59,974 bases of DNA from the NCBI GenBank assembly GCA_037137575.1, contig JBAXKB010000005.1:1-59974 (forward strand), written 5' to 3'. The position numbers were made by a program, and so were the translations under genes. Positions 43,203-50,980 of this stretch are shown here, piece after piece. Under the pieces are notes generated by a model, which saw only the letters and a list, made by a program, of their open reading frames with translations, was not told where the DNA came from and did not search any database. The first letter of the stretch is position 1. Each line of letters opens with the position of its first letter. The stretch is from UBA5976 sp037137575 (GTDB lineage: Bacteria > Actinomycetota > Actinomycetes > S36-B12 > UBA5976).

Positions 43203-43536
43203 GTGGACAACAGAGGATGACAAACTAGTCACCTTGGCTCGTGGAGCCAGAGCGCGTGTTAGTGCCGAAAGTGGCGCAGCACTTCGCGACACCACTGGGC
43301 GCACTTACTCCGGCACAAATGTGAATCGTGGGCCGTTATCTTTTACCGCAATCGAGTTGGTTGTGGCGCAGGCGATATCATCTGGGTCCACTGGAATTGA
43401 AGCGGTGGTAGTTGTCGCGGATGATGTTTTGGTAACCACTAATGACATTGACGTGCTCGAAGCAGTTGCTGGCGTGGGCATTCCGGTGCACGTGGTTGAC
43501 AATGCTGGCGCATTGTTGCGGACTCTTTATTCATGA
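43195..43536 (+). CDS. Cytidine deaminase-like protein lacking zinc ligands
   Basis: A 113-residue protein between corC and era, the place of a conserved actinobacterial gene often labelled cytidine deaminase. The fold-like pattern is there (ALRDTTGRTYSGTNVNRGPLSFTAIELVVAQAISSG). However, the HAE motif and the PCxxC pair required for zinc binding and deamination are both absent: TAIE stands in the HAE position. It is thus probably not a deaminase; a nucleotide-binding or structural role tied to Era is speculation. ATG 43195 overlaps corC by 8 bases, and its end overlaps era by 4, so it is embedded in the operon. Confidence 0.8.
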   Translation: MSEWTTEDDKLVTLARGARARVSAESGAALRDTTGRTYSGTNVNRGPLSFTAIELVVAQAISSGSTGIEAVVVVADDVLVTTNDIDVLEAVAGVGIPVHVVDNAGALLRTLYS

Positions 43537-44450
43537 GTGATTTTTGCAGTGGTTTTGCCTGCTTTGTTGGTCGACCAAATGTTGGCAAGTCCACACTCAC
43601 TAACGCATTAGTGGGTCAAAAAGTAGCAATCACCTCAGATAAGCCGCAAACCACTCGGCATGTAATTCGTGGCATTGTGCACCGCCCCGATGCTCAATTG
43701 GTACTAGTCGATACTCCCGGCGTTCATCGCCCACGCACTTTGTTGGGTGAGCGCCTCAATGCCTTGGTATCAGATACTTGGTCTGAAGTAGATGTTGTCG
43801 CGATGTGTTTTCCAGCAGATGAACCAATTGGACCTGGCGATTTATTCATCGCTACTGAGTTGGCGAGCGTGCCACGAGTTAAAAAGTTTGCAGTAATTAC
43901 CAAAACAGATCGTGCCACAAAGCAGCAGATTGGTGAACAGTTACTAGCGGTTTCCGAACTTGGCGTAAAACTTGGTATTGATTGGGTGCACGTAGTCCCA
44001 GTAAGCGCAGTTGCAAATGACCAAGTTACGTTACTTTGCGACTTGTTAGTGGGGCAACTGCCTGCGGGTGAGGCACTTTATCCTGATGGCGAATTAACGG
44101 ATGAGCCAGAGCGGGTAATGATTGCGGAATTCGTTCGCGAGGCGGCTCTTGAAGGTGTGCGCGATGAATTGCCGCACTCGATCGCGGTAGTAGTGGAAGA
44201 AATGGAATTACGCTCAGGTCGCCCGGCCGATAAGCCATTAATGGATGTTTATGTTCACATTTATGTTGAACGCGAAAGTCAAAAGCATATTGTCATCGGC
44301 AAGGGCGGAAGTCGACTTAAAGAAGTTGGTATCACGGCGCGTGAATCCATCAGTAAATTGTTAGGCGTGCAAGTGCATCTAGATATCAGAGTGAAAATTG
44401 CAAAAGATTGGCAGCGCGATCCAAAGCAGTTACAACGCCTCGGCTTCTAA
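43533..44450 (+). CDS. era: GTPase Era
   Basis: Essential GTPase that binds the 3' end of 16S rRNA and checks 30S assembly. The 305-residue protein has G1 GRPNVGKS at 13-20, G3 DTPGVHRP, G4 as TKTD rather than the usual NKxD, and a C-terminal KH domain with HIVIGKGGSRLKEVG. The ATG overlaps the upstream stop (ATGA). Its last 21 bases overlap the 3' end of the convergent AI-2E family gene. The change of the first G4 residue from Asn to Thr is a mild variant seen in some related GTPases. Confidence 0.95.
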   Translation: MSDFCSGFACFVGRPNVGKSTLTNALVGQKVAITSDKPQTTRHVIRGIVHRPDAQLVLVDTPGVHRPRTLLGERLNALVSDTWSEVDVVAMCFPADEPIGPGDLFIATELASVPRVKKFAVITKTDRATKQQIGEQLLAVSELGVKLGIDWVHVVPVSAVANDQVTLLCDLLVGQLPAGEALYPDGELTDEPERVMIAEFVREAALEGVRDELPHSIAVVVEEMELRSGRPADKPLMDVYVHIYVERESQKHIVIGKGGSRLKEVGITARESISKLLGVQVHLDIRVKIAKDWQRDPKQLQRLGF

Positions 44451-45587
44451 TTCTTCTAACGCCTGCGTTTCATGTAACTGCGGAATCAACTCATAACGGT
44501 TTCCGTATGTATCGACTGCCGCCACCAAAACAGCTGCCAGTGGGATTGAAATTACTGCGCCCATTGGGCCAAAGAGGTTAGCGAACACAATCACGGATCC
44601 GAATGCAATTGCTGGATGTATGTTCATGGTCATCTGACTGATTCTTGGACTTAACACGTAATTCTCTACTTGTTGCCAAATGACTGCAAAAGTCATTACC
44701 CAGAGCGCATCAAGTGGTTGGTTGAAGAACGCCACAAGCATCGGAATCATAATTGCGAGGTAGGTGCCGATTGTTGGAATGAACTGACTCACAAGACCGG
44801 TAATCAATGCCATGGCTAACCAGTAAGGAACTCCGATAGTTGCAAAGAAGATAGCGTGAACTGTGAAAGAAAATGCAGCCAAAATAACTTTTGACATTAC
44901 AAAGCCGCCAGTTTTCTGCACAGCTAGATCCCAGGTAGTTACAAAGACTTCTTGCGCTGAAGGCGAGAGCCAAGATCCGATGACTCGGCGAAGCCTGGGT
45001 CCATCTGCGCAGAAGTAGAAAGCAAATAGCAATGCTGTCATCACTTGAAAGAGCCCACCGATAATGGAAGTGAGGAAACCTACAACTCCACCAGAAAAAT
45101 TAGAGGTCCAACTAGCTAGTTGAGCCGGAGTTACGTTTAATGAGCTAATTACGTTTTGTGAATTTAGGTCTAAGTTAAATGCGTCGTTTACCCACTTGAC
45201 TGCGTCAGTGATCACACTTGGCAAAGAACTAATAAATTGCACGCACTGACTGAACAACACGCTGCCAAATACCGCGATAAATCCAGAAAAAGCAAGCACT
45301 ACCGCAAACATCACGAGCCCAGTTGCGCTACCGCGCCTCCAACCTCGCTTGGCTAAAGCGCCAACGGGTGGATCCATTGCGATTGAGAACAACCAAGCAA
45401 GCAGCATTAGGAATAGAAAATTGCCGTTACTTTTGAAAACCCATAGTCCAATAGAAACAATGCCAAGCCACAATGTAATGGTGCGCAGTGAACGATTGAG
45501 GCCGTTTCGGTCAAGAGAAATGGTCATCACATGAGAATGCCCATCATTTCTGGGTTCAGATGTGTCTGGGGTTTCTTTTAATGCCAT
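44430..45587 (-). CDS. AI-2E family (PerM-type) transporter
   Basis: A 385-residue integral membrane protein with seven to eight predicted helices. Family features are RGSATGLVMFAVVLAFSGFI, the long extracytoplasmic segment, and the conserved C-terminal block PRISQMTMNIHPAIAFGSVI. Members export autoinducer-2 or act as sodium/proton antiporters; the substrate here is unknown. The start ATG 45587 lies 7 bases after a TAGCGT box on the minus strand, suggesting a leaderless message. The longer reading from 45692 would run through recO's promoter. It interrupts the otherwise co-oriented era-recO-uppS series and overlaps the era 3' end by 21 bases. Confidence 0.88.
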   Translation of the reverse strand: MALKETPDTSEPRNDGHSHVMTISLDRNGLNRSLRTITLWLGIVSIGLWVFKSNGNFLFLMLLAWLFSIAMDPPVGALAKRGWRRGSATGLVMFAVVLAFSGFIAVFGSVLFSQCVQFISSLPSVITDAVKWVNDAFNLDLNSQNVISSLNVTPAQLASWTSNFSGGVVGFLTSIIGGLFQVMTALLFAFYFCADGPRLRRVIGSWLSPSAQEVFVTTWDLAVQKTGGFVMSKVILAAFSFTVHAIFFATIGVPYWLAMALITGLVSQFIPTIGTYLAIMIPMLVAFFNQPLDALWVMTFAVIWQQVENYVLSPRISQMTMNIHPAIAFGSVIVFANLFGPMGAVISIPLAAVLVAAVDTYGNRYELIPQLHETQALEELEAEAL

Positions 45588-45594
45588 GTCTCTA

Positions 45595-45600
45595 ACGCTA
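45595..45600 (-). promoter_or_regulatory. Possible -10 box of the AI-2E family gene
   Basis: On the minus strand TAGCGT is followed by 7 bases and then ATG 45587. There is no ribosome site, so it resembles the ndk and phoH start arrangement. Confidence 0.4.
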
Positions 45601-45650
45601 ATGCATGAAGCCTGTGCAAGTTCGGAGCAAACGCATGACACGATAGGACT

Positions 45651-46382
45651 GTGCGAAATTATCGGGTTGAGGCTATCGTTCTTCGTACGCACAAATTAGG
45701 TGAAGCAGATCGCATCATTACCTTGCTCACTCGGGAAAAAGGCAAGATTCGTGCTGTTGCTAAAGGGGTCCGGCGCACTAGGAGTAAATTTGGCGCAAGG
45801 CTAGAGCCACTTAGCCGGGTCGAATTATTTATTGCACCTGGCAAGAACTTAGACATAATCACGCAAGCCGAAACTTTAAATGTTTATGGTGAAGCGTTGG
45901 TTCTCGATTACCCACTGTGGACTATTGGGCAAACCATCTTGGAAACTGCAGATCGTATCGCCTCAGAAGAATCGGTTCCGGCCGAAACTCAGTACCTGCT
46001 ACTAGTTGGCGCGCTGCGTTCTTTGACTGAAAAAGAGCACGACGGAATGTTAGTGCTTAACGCGTACCTACTTCGAGCTCTCTCACTTGCTGGTTACGCT
46101 GCAGCTTTAAACCAATGCGCGATTTGTGGTTTGCCTGGTACCCAACCATTCTTTAATGTCCCAACTGGTGGCGCTTTGTGTTCAGATCACAGGCAACCAG
46201 GAAGCGTTGCACCGAAGGCAGAATCAATCGAATTATTACTGGCTTTGTTACAGGGAGACTGGAATCTGGCCGATAACGCAACGCAAGCCGAGGTTCGTGA
46301 AGCATCTGGGCTGATCGCTGCCTACACGCAGTGGCATCTTGAACGTGGGCTACGTTCCTTGCCACTAGTTGACCGCCAGTAA
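45651..46382 (+). CDS. recO: DNA repair protein RecO
   Basis: Recombination mediator that works with RecF and RecR to load RecA on gapped DNA. The 243-residue protein has an N-terminal OB fold (VEAIVLRTHKLGEADRIITL, LTREKGKIRAVAKGVRRTRSK) and a helical C-terminal domain with a zinc-site-like CAICG ... LCSDH. The GTG start is supported by homology. CACGAT at 45639-45644 sits exactly at -12 to -7 and may be a weak -10 box. It is divergent from the AI-2E gene and followed by uppS after 25 bases. Confidence 0.94.
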   Translation: MRNYRVEAIVLRTHKLGEADRIITLLTREKGKIRAVAKGVRRTRSKFGARLEPLSRVELFIAPGKNLDIITQAETLNVYGEALVLDYPLWTIGQTILETADRIASEESVPAETQYLLLVGALRSLTEKEHDGMLVLNAYLLRALSLAGYAAALNQCAICGLPGTQPFFNVPTGGALCSDHRQPGSVAPKAESIELLLALLQGDWNLADNATQAEVREASGLIAAYTQWHLERGLRSLPLVDRQ

Positions 46383-46407
46383 CAGTATTCATGGCAAGAT
46401 GTAGGAC

Positions 46408-47193
46408 ATGGTTCTAAAACCAACTGCCCACCCAAGTGGGGCGAAGTCTCCAAAAATCCCGAGCCAGTTTGTGCCAGATCATGTCGCCATTGTGATGGAT
46501 GGTAATGGTCGTTGGGCTAAAGAGCGCGGACTTCCTAGAACCGCGGGTCACGAAGCTGGCGAAGCAAGTTTGCTTGACTGCGTGCATGGCGCATTAGAAC
46601 TTGGAATCAAGAATATTTCTGCCTACGCATTCTCAACTGAGAATTGGCGCAGGTCGCCAGAAGAAGTTCGGTTCCTGATGAATTTCAACCGGGAAGTGAT
46701 TCGCCGTCGCAGAGATGAAATGAATGACTTAGGTGTTCGAATTCGCTGGGTGGGCCGGCGACCAAAGCTTTGGAAATCGGTAATCGAAGAACTTGAAGCC
46801 GCTGAAGAATTAACCAAGAAAAATCGCAATTTAACTCTGTACATGTGCGTCAACTATGGTGGCCGAGCCGAAATTGTCGATGCAGTGCAACGAATCGCCA
46901 AAGAAGTGGCAACTGGGAAAATGGATCCCGACAAAATCTCAGAAAAGTCTATTAAGCGCCAACTAGATGAACCTGACATGCCAGATGTTGATTTGTTTAT
47001 TCGCTCAAGTGGCGAACAACGAATGAGCAATTTCTTACTATGGCAAAGCGCTTATGCCGAAATGGTCTTCTTGCCAACACTTTGGCCAGATTTTGACCGC
47101 CGGCATCTTTGGCAAGCCTGTGAAATTTATGCTTCTCGTGATCGCAGATTTGGCGGGGCAGTACCCAATGAAACTAGTGATGTGCCAAGTTAA
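46408..47193 (+). CDS. uppS: Isoprenyl (polyprenyl) diphosphate synthase, cis type
   Basis: Makes the long-chain cis-prenyl diphosphate carrier for peptidoglycan and wall polymers. The 261-residue protein has catalytic Asp31 in VAIVMDGNGRWAKERGLPR, GHEAG, AFSTENWRRS and the C-terminal RSSGEQRMSNFLLWQSAYAE, all diagnostic. Whether the product is undecaprenyl or decaprenyl cannot be told. CAAGAT at 46395-46400 may be a weak -10 for a near-leaderless start; no ribosome site is obvious. The last 20 bases overlap the convergent ZIP gene. Confidence 0.95.
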   Translation: MVLKPTAHPSGAKSPKIPSQFVPDHVAIVMDGNGRWAKERGLPRTAGHEAGEASLLDCVHGALELGIKNISAYAFSTENWRRSPEEVRFLMNFNREVIRRRRDEMNDLGVRIRWVGRRPKLWKSVIEELEAAEELTKKNRNLTLYMCVNYGGRAEIVDAVQRIAKEVATGKMDPDKISEKSIKRQLDEPDMPDVDLFIRSSGEQRMSNFLLWQSAYAEMVFLPTLWPDFDRRHLWQACEIYASRDRRFGGAVPNETSDVPS

Positions 47194-47935
47194 TAATTAA
47201 GAACATCACTAACACGCCAGTAATCGTGCTAACCAAAGTCAAGCGTGATGGATGTTTGCTGTGTGCTTCGGGCAAAATGTGGGAAGTTGCCAGGTAAATC
47301 AGCATTCCAGCAAAAAGTGCTAGGTATAGCGAAACAAAACGGTCACTTATTAATACGTAGGTACCAAAAGCAGCGCCACTAAGTCGGGCAACGCCATCTA
47401 CCGCTAGTAAGTAAATCGACTGCTTTTTCCAATTGCCAGTATTAACGAGCAAGGCAACCGTGTTTAGTCCATCGGTGAATGCGTGAGCTACCACCGCAAT
47501 TGCTACTGCGACACCTAGCGCATTACTTACTTGGAATGAAAGTCCAACAGCAACACCGTCAAGGAACACATGTACCACCATGGCAGCAGCGCCGATGTAG
47601 CCGGTGGTTATTCCGTGGCTGTGTTGATGGTCGTGCACATATTCAGTTTCTACTGGTTCATGCGCACCAGAAATCTGCTCAATTACGTGCAGTAGTAAAA
47701 ATCCGACTACCACGCAGACCATCACTGTTGGCACTTTAAATAGTTGTTCGTTGCTTAGTGAAAAAACTTCAGGAATGAGGTCAAATGCTGCCAGGCCAAG
47801 TAGGAGCCCGCCAGAAAAACCAAGAAGCAAGTGCATCTTGTCTCTGGTGCGAAGTGCAAGTAGCCCACCAAGTGCTGTGCCCAGCACAGTGATAAAGGCA
47901 ACTGCAATGCCGAGGTAATTCACGTTAGACGCCAT
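47174..47935 (-). CDS. ZIP family metal transporter
   Basis: A 253-residue membrane protein with about eight helices, likely importing zinc or another divalent metal. The conserved metal-site helices are visible as MVVHVFLDGVAVGLSF and VAHAFTDGLNTVALL, where His and Asp replace the more common HNxPEG of ZupT. A His-rich cytoplasmic loop (VHDHQHSHG, about residues 100-108) is typical of metal sensing or delivery. The start ATG 47935 is fixed by TACGCT placed exactly at -12 to -7 on the minus strand. It converges on uppS with a 20-base overlap. Confidence 0.88.
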   Translation of the reverse strand: MASNVNYLGIAVAFITVLGTALGGLLALRTRDKMHLLLGFSGGLLLGLAAFDLIPEVFSLSNEQLFKVPTVMVCVVVGFLLLHVIEQISGAHEPVETEYVHDHQHSHGITTGYIGAAAMVVHVFLDGVAVGLSFQVSNALGVAVAIAVVAHAFTDGLNTVALLVNTGNWKKQSIYLLAVDGVARLSGAAFGTYVLISDRFVSLYLALFAGMLIYLATSHILPEAHSKHPSRLTLVSTITGVLVMFLIINLAHH

Positions 47936-47941
47936 GGCTTA

Positions 47942-47947
47942 AGCGTA
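47942..47947 (-). promoter_or_regulatory. -10 box of a leaderless ZIP promoter
   Basis: On the minus strand TACGCT is followed by taagcc and then ATG 47935, the exact 6-base spacing seen at other probable leaderless starts here. Confidence 0.5.
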
Positions 47948-48008
47948 GCGGATTAAGCATGTATCACTGGAAATTTGTACTTAGTGATAACTCTGGTTGA
48001 CTATCTCT

Positions 48009-48347
48009 ATGGTGGATCAACCTTTTAGGTCGCAGTGGTCATTCGATGTAGTGAACTACGCCGCTTGGCGTGCACAACTGGCAGAGGTCCAAAATGTCTT
48101 GCAGCAGTCCGCTGGTTTTGTGAATTTGCAGCTACTGCATTCTCCTGATCAAGTCGATAGATACTTAGTTCAGTCCACCTGGAAAGATGTTGGCTCATAT
48201 CGCCGAGCAACATCGGCTACGGCAGCGAAACTTGTAGTTTGGCCATTTCTAGCAAACATGATTGAGCTACCGAGCATTTTTGAAACTCTCCTTGAGGTAA
48301 CTGCCGATAGTTCTGTGGAATATGTATCAAGTGTTAGTGAGAGTTAG
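48009..48347 (+). CDS. Antibiotic-biosynthesis-monooxygenase-like (ABM) small protein
   Basis: A 112-residue protein with a ferredoxin-like, ABM-type pattern: WSFDVVNYAAWRAQLAEVQN, SAGFVNLQLLHSPDQVDRYLVQSTWKDVGSYRRA. This resembles the dimeric alpha+beta barrel fold of ABM proteins, many of which are uncharacterised and some of which bind heme or small aromatics. No catalytic residues can be named. ATG 48009 is chosen; TTG 47997 is possible. No strong ribosome site is visible. It lies between divergent ZIP and glyS with gaps of 73 and 76 bases, so it is probably monocistronic or read through into glyS. Confidence 0.6.
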   Translation: MVDQPFRSQWSFDVVNYAAWRAQLAEVQNVLQQSAGFVNLQLLHSPDQVDRYLVQSTWKDVGSYRRATSATAAKLVVWPFLANMIELPSIFETLLEVTADSSVEYVSSVSES

Positions 48348-48363
48348 AACCAACTGCTCCCGA

Positions 48364-48406
48364 TAGACTAATGACTCTGGGCGCCGGCAACCAGTCGGCG
48401 ACATGA
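48364..48406 (+). promoter_or_regulatory. glyS -10 box and leader hairpin
   Basis: TAGACT at 48364-48369 would start transcription near 48376. A hairpin CGCCG (48382-48386) with CGGCG (48396-48400) follows at the 5' end of the leader, and an 11-codon ORF (48371-48406) spans it. It is too short for a T-box and lacks a specifier-like structure. Confidence 0.4.
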
Positions 48407-48423
48407 TTGAATGTAGAGAACTC

Positions 48424-49800
48424 ATGGATCGCGTAGATGCAGTAGTAAGCCTTTCCAAGCGCCGCGGATTTGTTTTTCCGTGTAGTGAAATTTATGGCGG
48501 TACCCGCTCAGCTTGGGATTACGGACCTTTAGGTGTTGAACTCAAAGAGAATGTTCGTCGCCAATGGTGGCGCACTATGGTGCAGGCGCGTGAAGATGTA
48601 GTTGGTCTCGACTCATCTGTCATTTTGTCGCCGCAGGTTTGGGCAGCATCGGGCCATCTTGAAGCTTTCGTAGATCCACTAACCGAGTGCATGGCGTGCC
48701 ACAAGCGGTTCCGTGAAGATCACTTGATTGAAGAATTCACTGAGCGAAAGGGCCGCGAACCTGAAGGCGGATTAGCTGGTATTCCTTGCCCGAATTGTGG
48801 CGGTAAAGGTCAGTTCACTGAACCAAAAATGTTCAACGGCTTGCTATCAACACACCTAGGTCCAGTAGTGGACGATAACTCAAAGCATTACCTGCGCCCA
48901 GAAACCGCACAGGGTATTTTTGTTAATTACGCCAACGTTGCAGCGTCGTCCCGTAAAAAGCCACCGTTTGGTATTGGCCAAACAGGCAAGTCGTTCCGTA
49001 ACGAAATCACGCCAGGAAACTTCATTTTCCGAACGCGCGAATTCGAACAGATGGAAATGGAATTCTTTGTTCCACCAGGCACGGATGAACAGTGGCATGA
49101 TTACTGGCTCGAGCAGCGTTGGAACTGGTACATCGATCTTGGGTTGTCTGCAGATAACTTGCGTTACTTTGAACATCCAAAAGAAAAGCTTTCCCATTAT
49201 TCAAAGCGCACTGTGGATATTGAATACCGGTTCCAGTTTGGCGGAAGTGAATTCGCTGAACTTGAAGGTATTGCCAATCGCACAGACTTTGACTTGAAGA
49301 CACACATGGAGCACTCGGGTAAAGATTTGTCGTTCTTCGATCAGGAAACTGGCGAAAAGTACATTCCATTTGTGATTGAGCCAGCCGCTGGATTAACTCG
49401 CGCTGTCTTCGCATTCTTACTTGAGGCTTATGACGAAGATCAGGCACCTAACACAAAGGGTGGCGTTGATACTCGAGTTGTTATGCGATTTGATCCTCGC
49501 CTTGCCCCTGTTAAAGCCGCAGTGCTTCCGCTTTCTCGAAACTCAGATCTGAGCCCTAAGGCTCGCGATTTAGCAACAGATTTGCGCAAGTACTGGAACA
49601 TTGAGTTTGATGATGCTGGCGCGATTGGTCGGCGCTACCGCCGTCAGGACGAAATTGGTACCCCGTTCTGTATCACTGTGGACTTTGACACTCTTGAAGA
49701 TAATGCAGTAACTGTCCGCGAACGCGACACAATGGCGCAGACTCGTATTTCACTAGATTCGCTACAAGGGTGGTTAGCGGCTCGACTGCCAGGCTGCTGA
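48424..49800 (+). CDS. glyS: Glycyl-tRNA synthetase (dimeric class II)
   Basis: Charges tRNA-Gly. At 458 residues this is the single-chain alpha2 enzyme of actinobacteria, not the alpha-beta form. Motifs are KRRGFVFPCSEIYGGTRS near the N-terminus, motif 2 SFRNEITPGNFIFRTREFEQ, and motif 3 PFVIEPAAGLTRAVFAFL. An insertion with CMAC and CPNC pairs (residues about 88-135) may bind zinc. ATG 48424 is preferred because family members start just before VVSLSKRRG; ATG 48403 would add seven residues and lies within the leader. The stop shares a base with dusB (TGATG). Confidence 0.95.
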   Translation: MDRVDAVVSLSKRRGFVFPCSEIYGGTRSAWDYGPLGVELKENVRRQWWRTMVQAREDVVGLDSSVILSPQVWAASGHLEAFVDPLTECMACHKRFREDHLIEEFTERKGREPEGGLAGIPCPNCGGKGQFTEPKMFNGLLSTHLGPVVDDNSKHYLRPETAQGIFVNYANVAASSRKKPPFGIGQTGKSFRNEITPGNFIFRTREFEQMEMEFFVPPGTDEQWHDYWLEQRWNWYIDLGLSADNLRYFEHPKEKLSHYSKRTVDIEYRFQFGGSEFAELEGIANRTDFDLKTHMEHSGKDLSFFDQETGEKYIPFVIEPAAGLTRAVFAFLLEAYDEDQAPNTKGGVDTRVVMRFDPRLAPVKAAVLPLSRNSDLSPKARDLATDLRKYWNIEFDDAGAIGRRYRRQDEIGTPFCITVDFDTLEDNAVTVRERDTMAQTRISLDSLQGWLAARLPGC

Positions 49801-50966
49801 TGTTTGCAGACCTATTAGCAAGTGAACCCGTTATTGAGTTAGCTCCAATGGCTGGAATCACCAACCGAGCATTTCGTCGAGTCTGCCGAGAAGCGTCGCG
49901 CGATATCCGAACTTCGGCTGGGCAAACCGATAACGATGGCACAATTTATGTCGCCGAGATGACCACATCTATTGCGCTGCTCATGGGTAATCAAGAAACC
50001 CTAGATATCATTACCTTCGATTCAGATGAAGCACCGCGAAGCATCCAGCTTTATGGTGTGGATCCGGACATCGTGGGCCGTGCTGTCGCGATGGTGGTTG
50101 AACAAGATTTAGCCGATCACATTGACTTAAACTTTGGTTGCCCTGTGCCAAAAGTTACGCGTAAGGGTGGCGGAAGCGCATTGCCTTGGAAACGCGATTT
50201 ATTCGCAGGCATCGTAAATGCAGCAGTGAAAAATGCAGCTGGCAAAGTGCCCGTTACTGTGAAAATGCGCATTGGAATCGATGACGAACATCACACATTT
50301 TTAGATGCGGGCAAGATTGCAGCGAACGCCGGGGTTTATTGGGTTGCCTTACATGGTCGAACCGCAGCGCAGTACTACGGCGGTAATGCCGATTGGCAAG
50401 CGATCGCGCAACTTGTTGAGCACATCCCAAACACGCCAGTGCTAGGTAACGGTGATATCTGGAGCGCGGCTAATGCGCAAGAAATGATGGAACAAACTGG
50501 GGCCAGGGGAGTTGTAATTGGCCGCGGCTGTTTAGGGCGACCGTGGCTGTTCGGGCAAATTCGCTCTGCGTTCGCTGGTCTGCCAATTCCAGATGAACCA
50601 ACGGCAGATGTGATCTTGAATCTGCTGCGTCGGCATGCAGGTCTGCTGGCCACAATGCACAATGACGAATTTTATGGCTGTCGCGAAATGCGTAAACATA
50701 TGGCTTGGTACCTTAAAGGTTTAGTAGTTGGTAGTGAAGTTCGTGGCGCTATGGCAAAAATAGATTCTCTTTCTGAACTAGACGGCTTAATTGCAACGAT
50801 TGATCGAAATCAACAGTTAAGTAATGAAATTGCTCATTCGCCAAGAGGTCGCACGGCGCCAAGTCGTCGCGTGGTTCTTCCTGAAGGCTGGTTGGATTCC
50901 GACCAACTATCTGTGCAAGATCAGGCAGAAGTGCGCGAAGCAGAACTTAATGTCAGCGGTGGATGA
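49800..50966 (+). CDS. dusB: tRNA-dihydrouridine synthase DusB
   Basis: FMN enzyme reducing uridines in the tRNA D-loop. The 388-residue protein has IELAPMAGITNRAFRRVCRE, the catalytic Cys in LNFGCPVPKVTRKGGGSAL, VTVKMRIG, and ALHGRTAAQYYGG, matching the Dus TIM barrel, with a C-terminal helical RNA-binding domain. An insertion, DIRTSAGQTDNDGTI, follows the first motif. The ATG shares a base with the glyS stop (TGATG), implying coupling of two tRNA-related genes. dgt starts 14 bases later. Confidence 0.94.
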   Translation: MFADLLASEPVIELAPMAGITNRAFRRVCREASRDIRTSAGQTDNDGTIYVAEMTTSIALLMGNQETLDIITFDSDEAPRSIQLYGVDPDIVGRAVAMVVEQDLADHIDLNFGCPVPKVTRKGGGSALPWKRDLFAGIVNAAVKNAAGKVPVTVKMRIGIDDEHHTFLDAGKIAANAGVYWVALHGRTAAQYYGGNADWQAIAQLVEHIPNTPVLGNGDIWSAANAQEMMEQTGARGVVIGRGCLGRPWLFGQIRSAFAGLPIPDEPTADVILNLLRRHAGLLATMHNDEFYGCREMRKHMAWYLKGLVVGSEVRGAMAKIDSLSELDGLIATIDRNQQLSNEIAHSPRGRTAPSRRVVLPEGWLDSDQLSVQDQAEVREAELNVSGG

Positions 50967-50980
50967 CGTAGCTATGTGGC

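Noticed and set aside
48364..48424. A T-box riboswitch upstream of glyS
   Set aside because: The leader is only about 50 bases and lacks a specifier loop and the conserved T-box sequence; known actinobacterial T-boxes I recall are at ileS.
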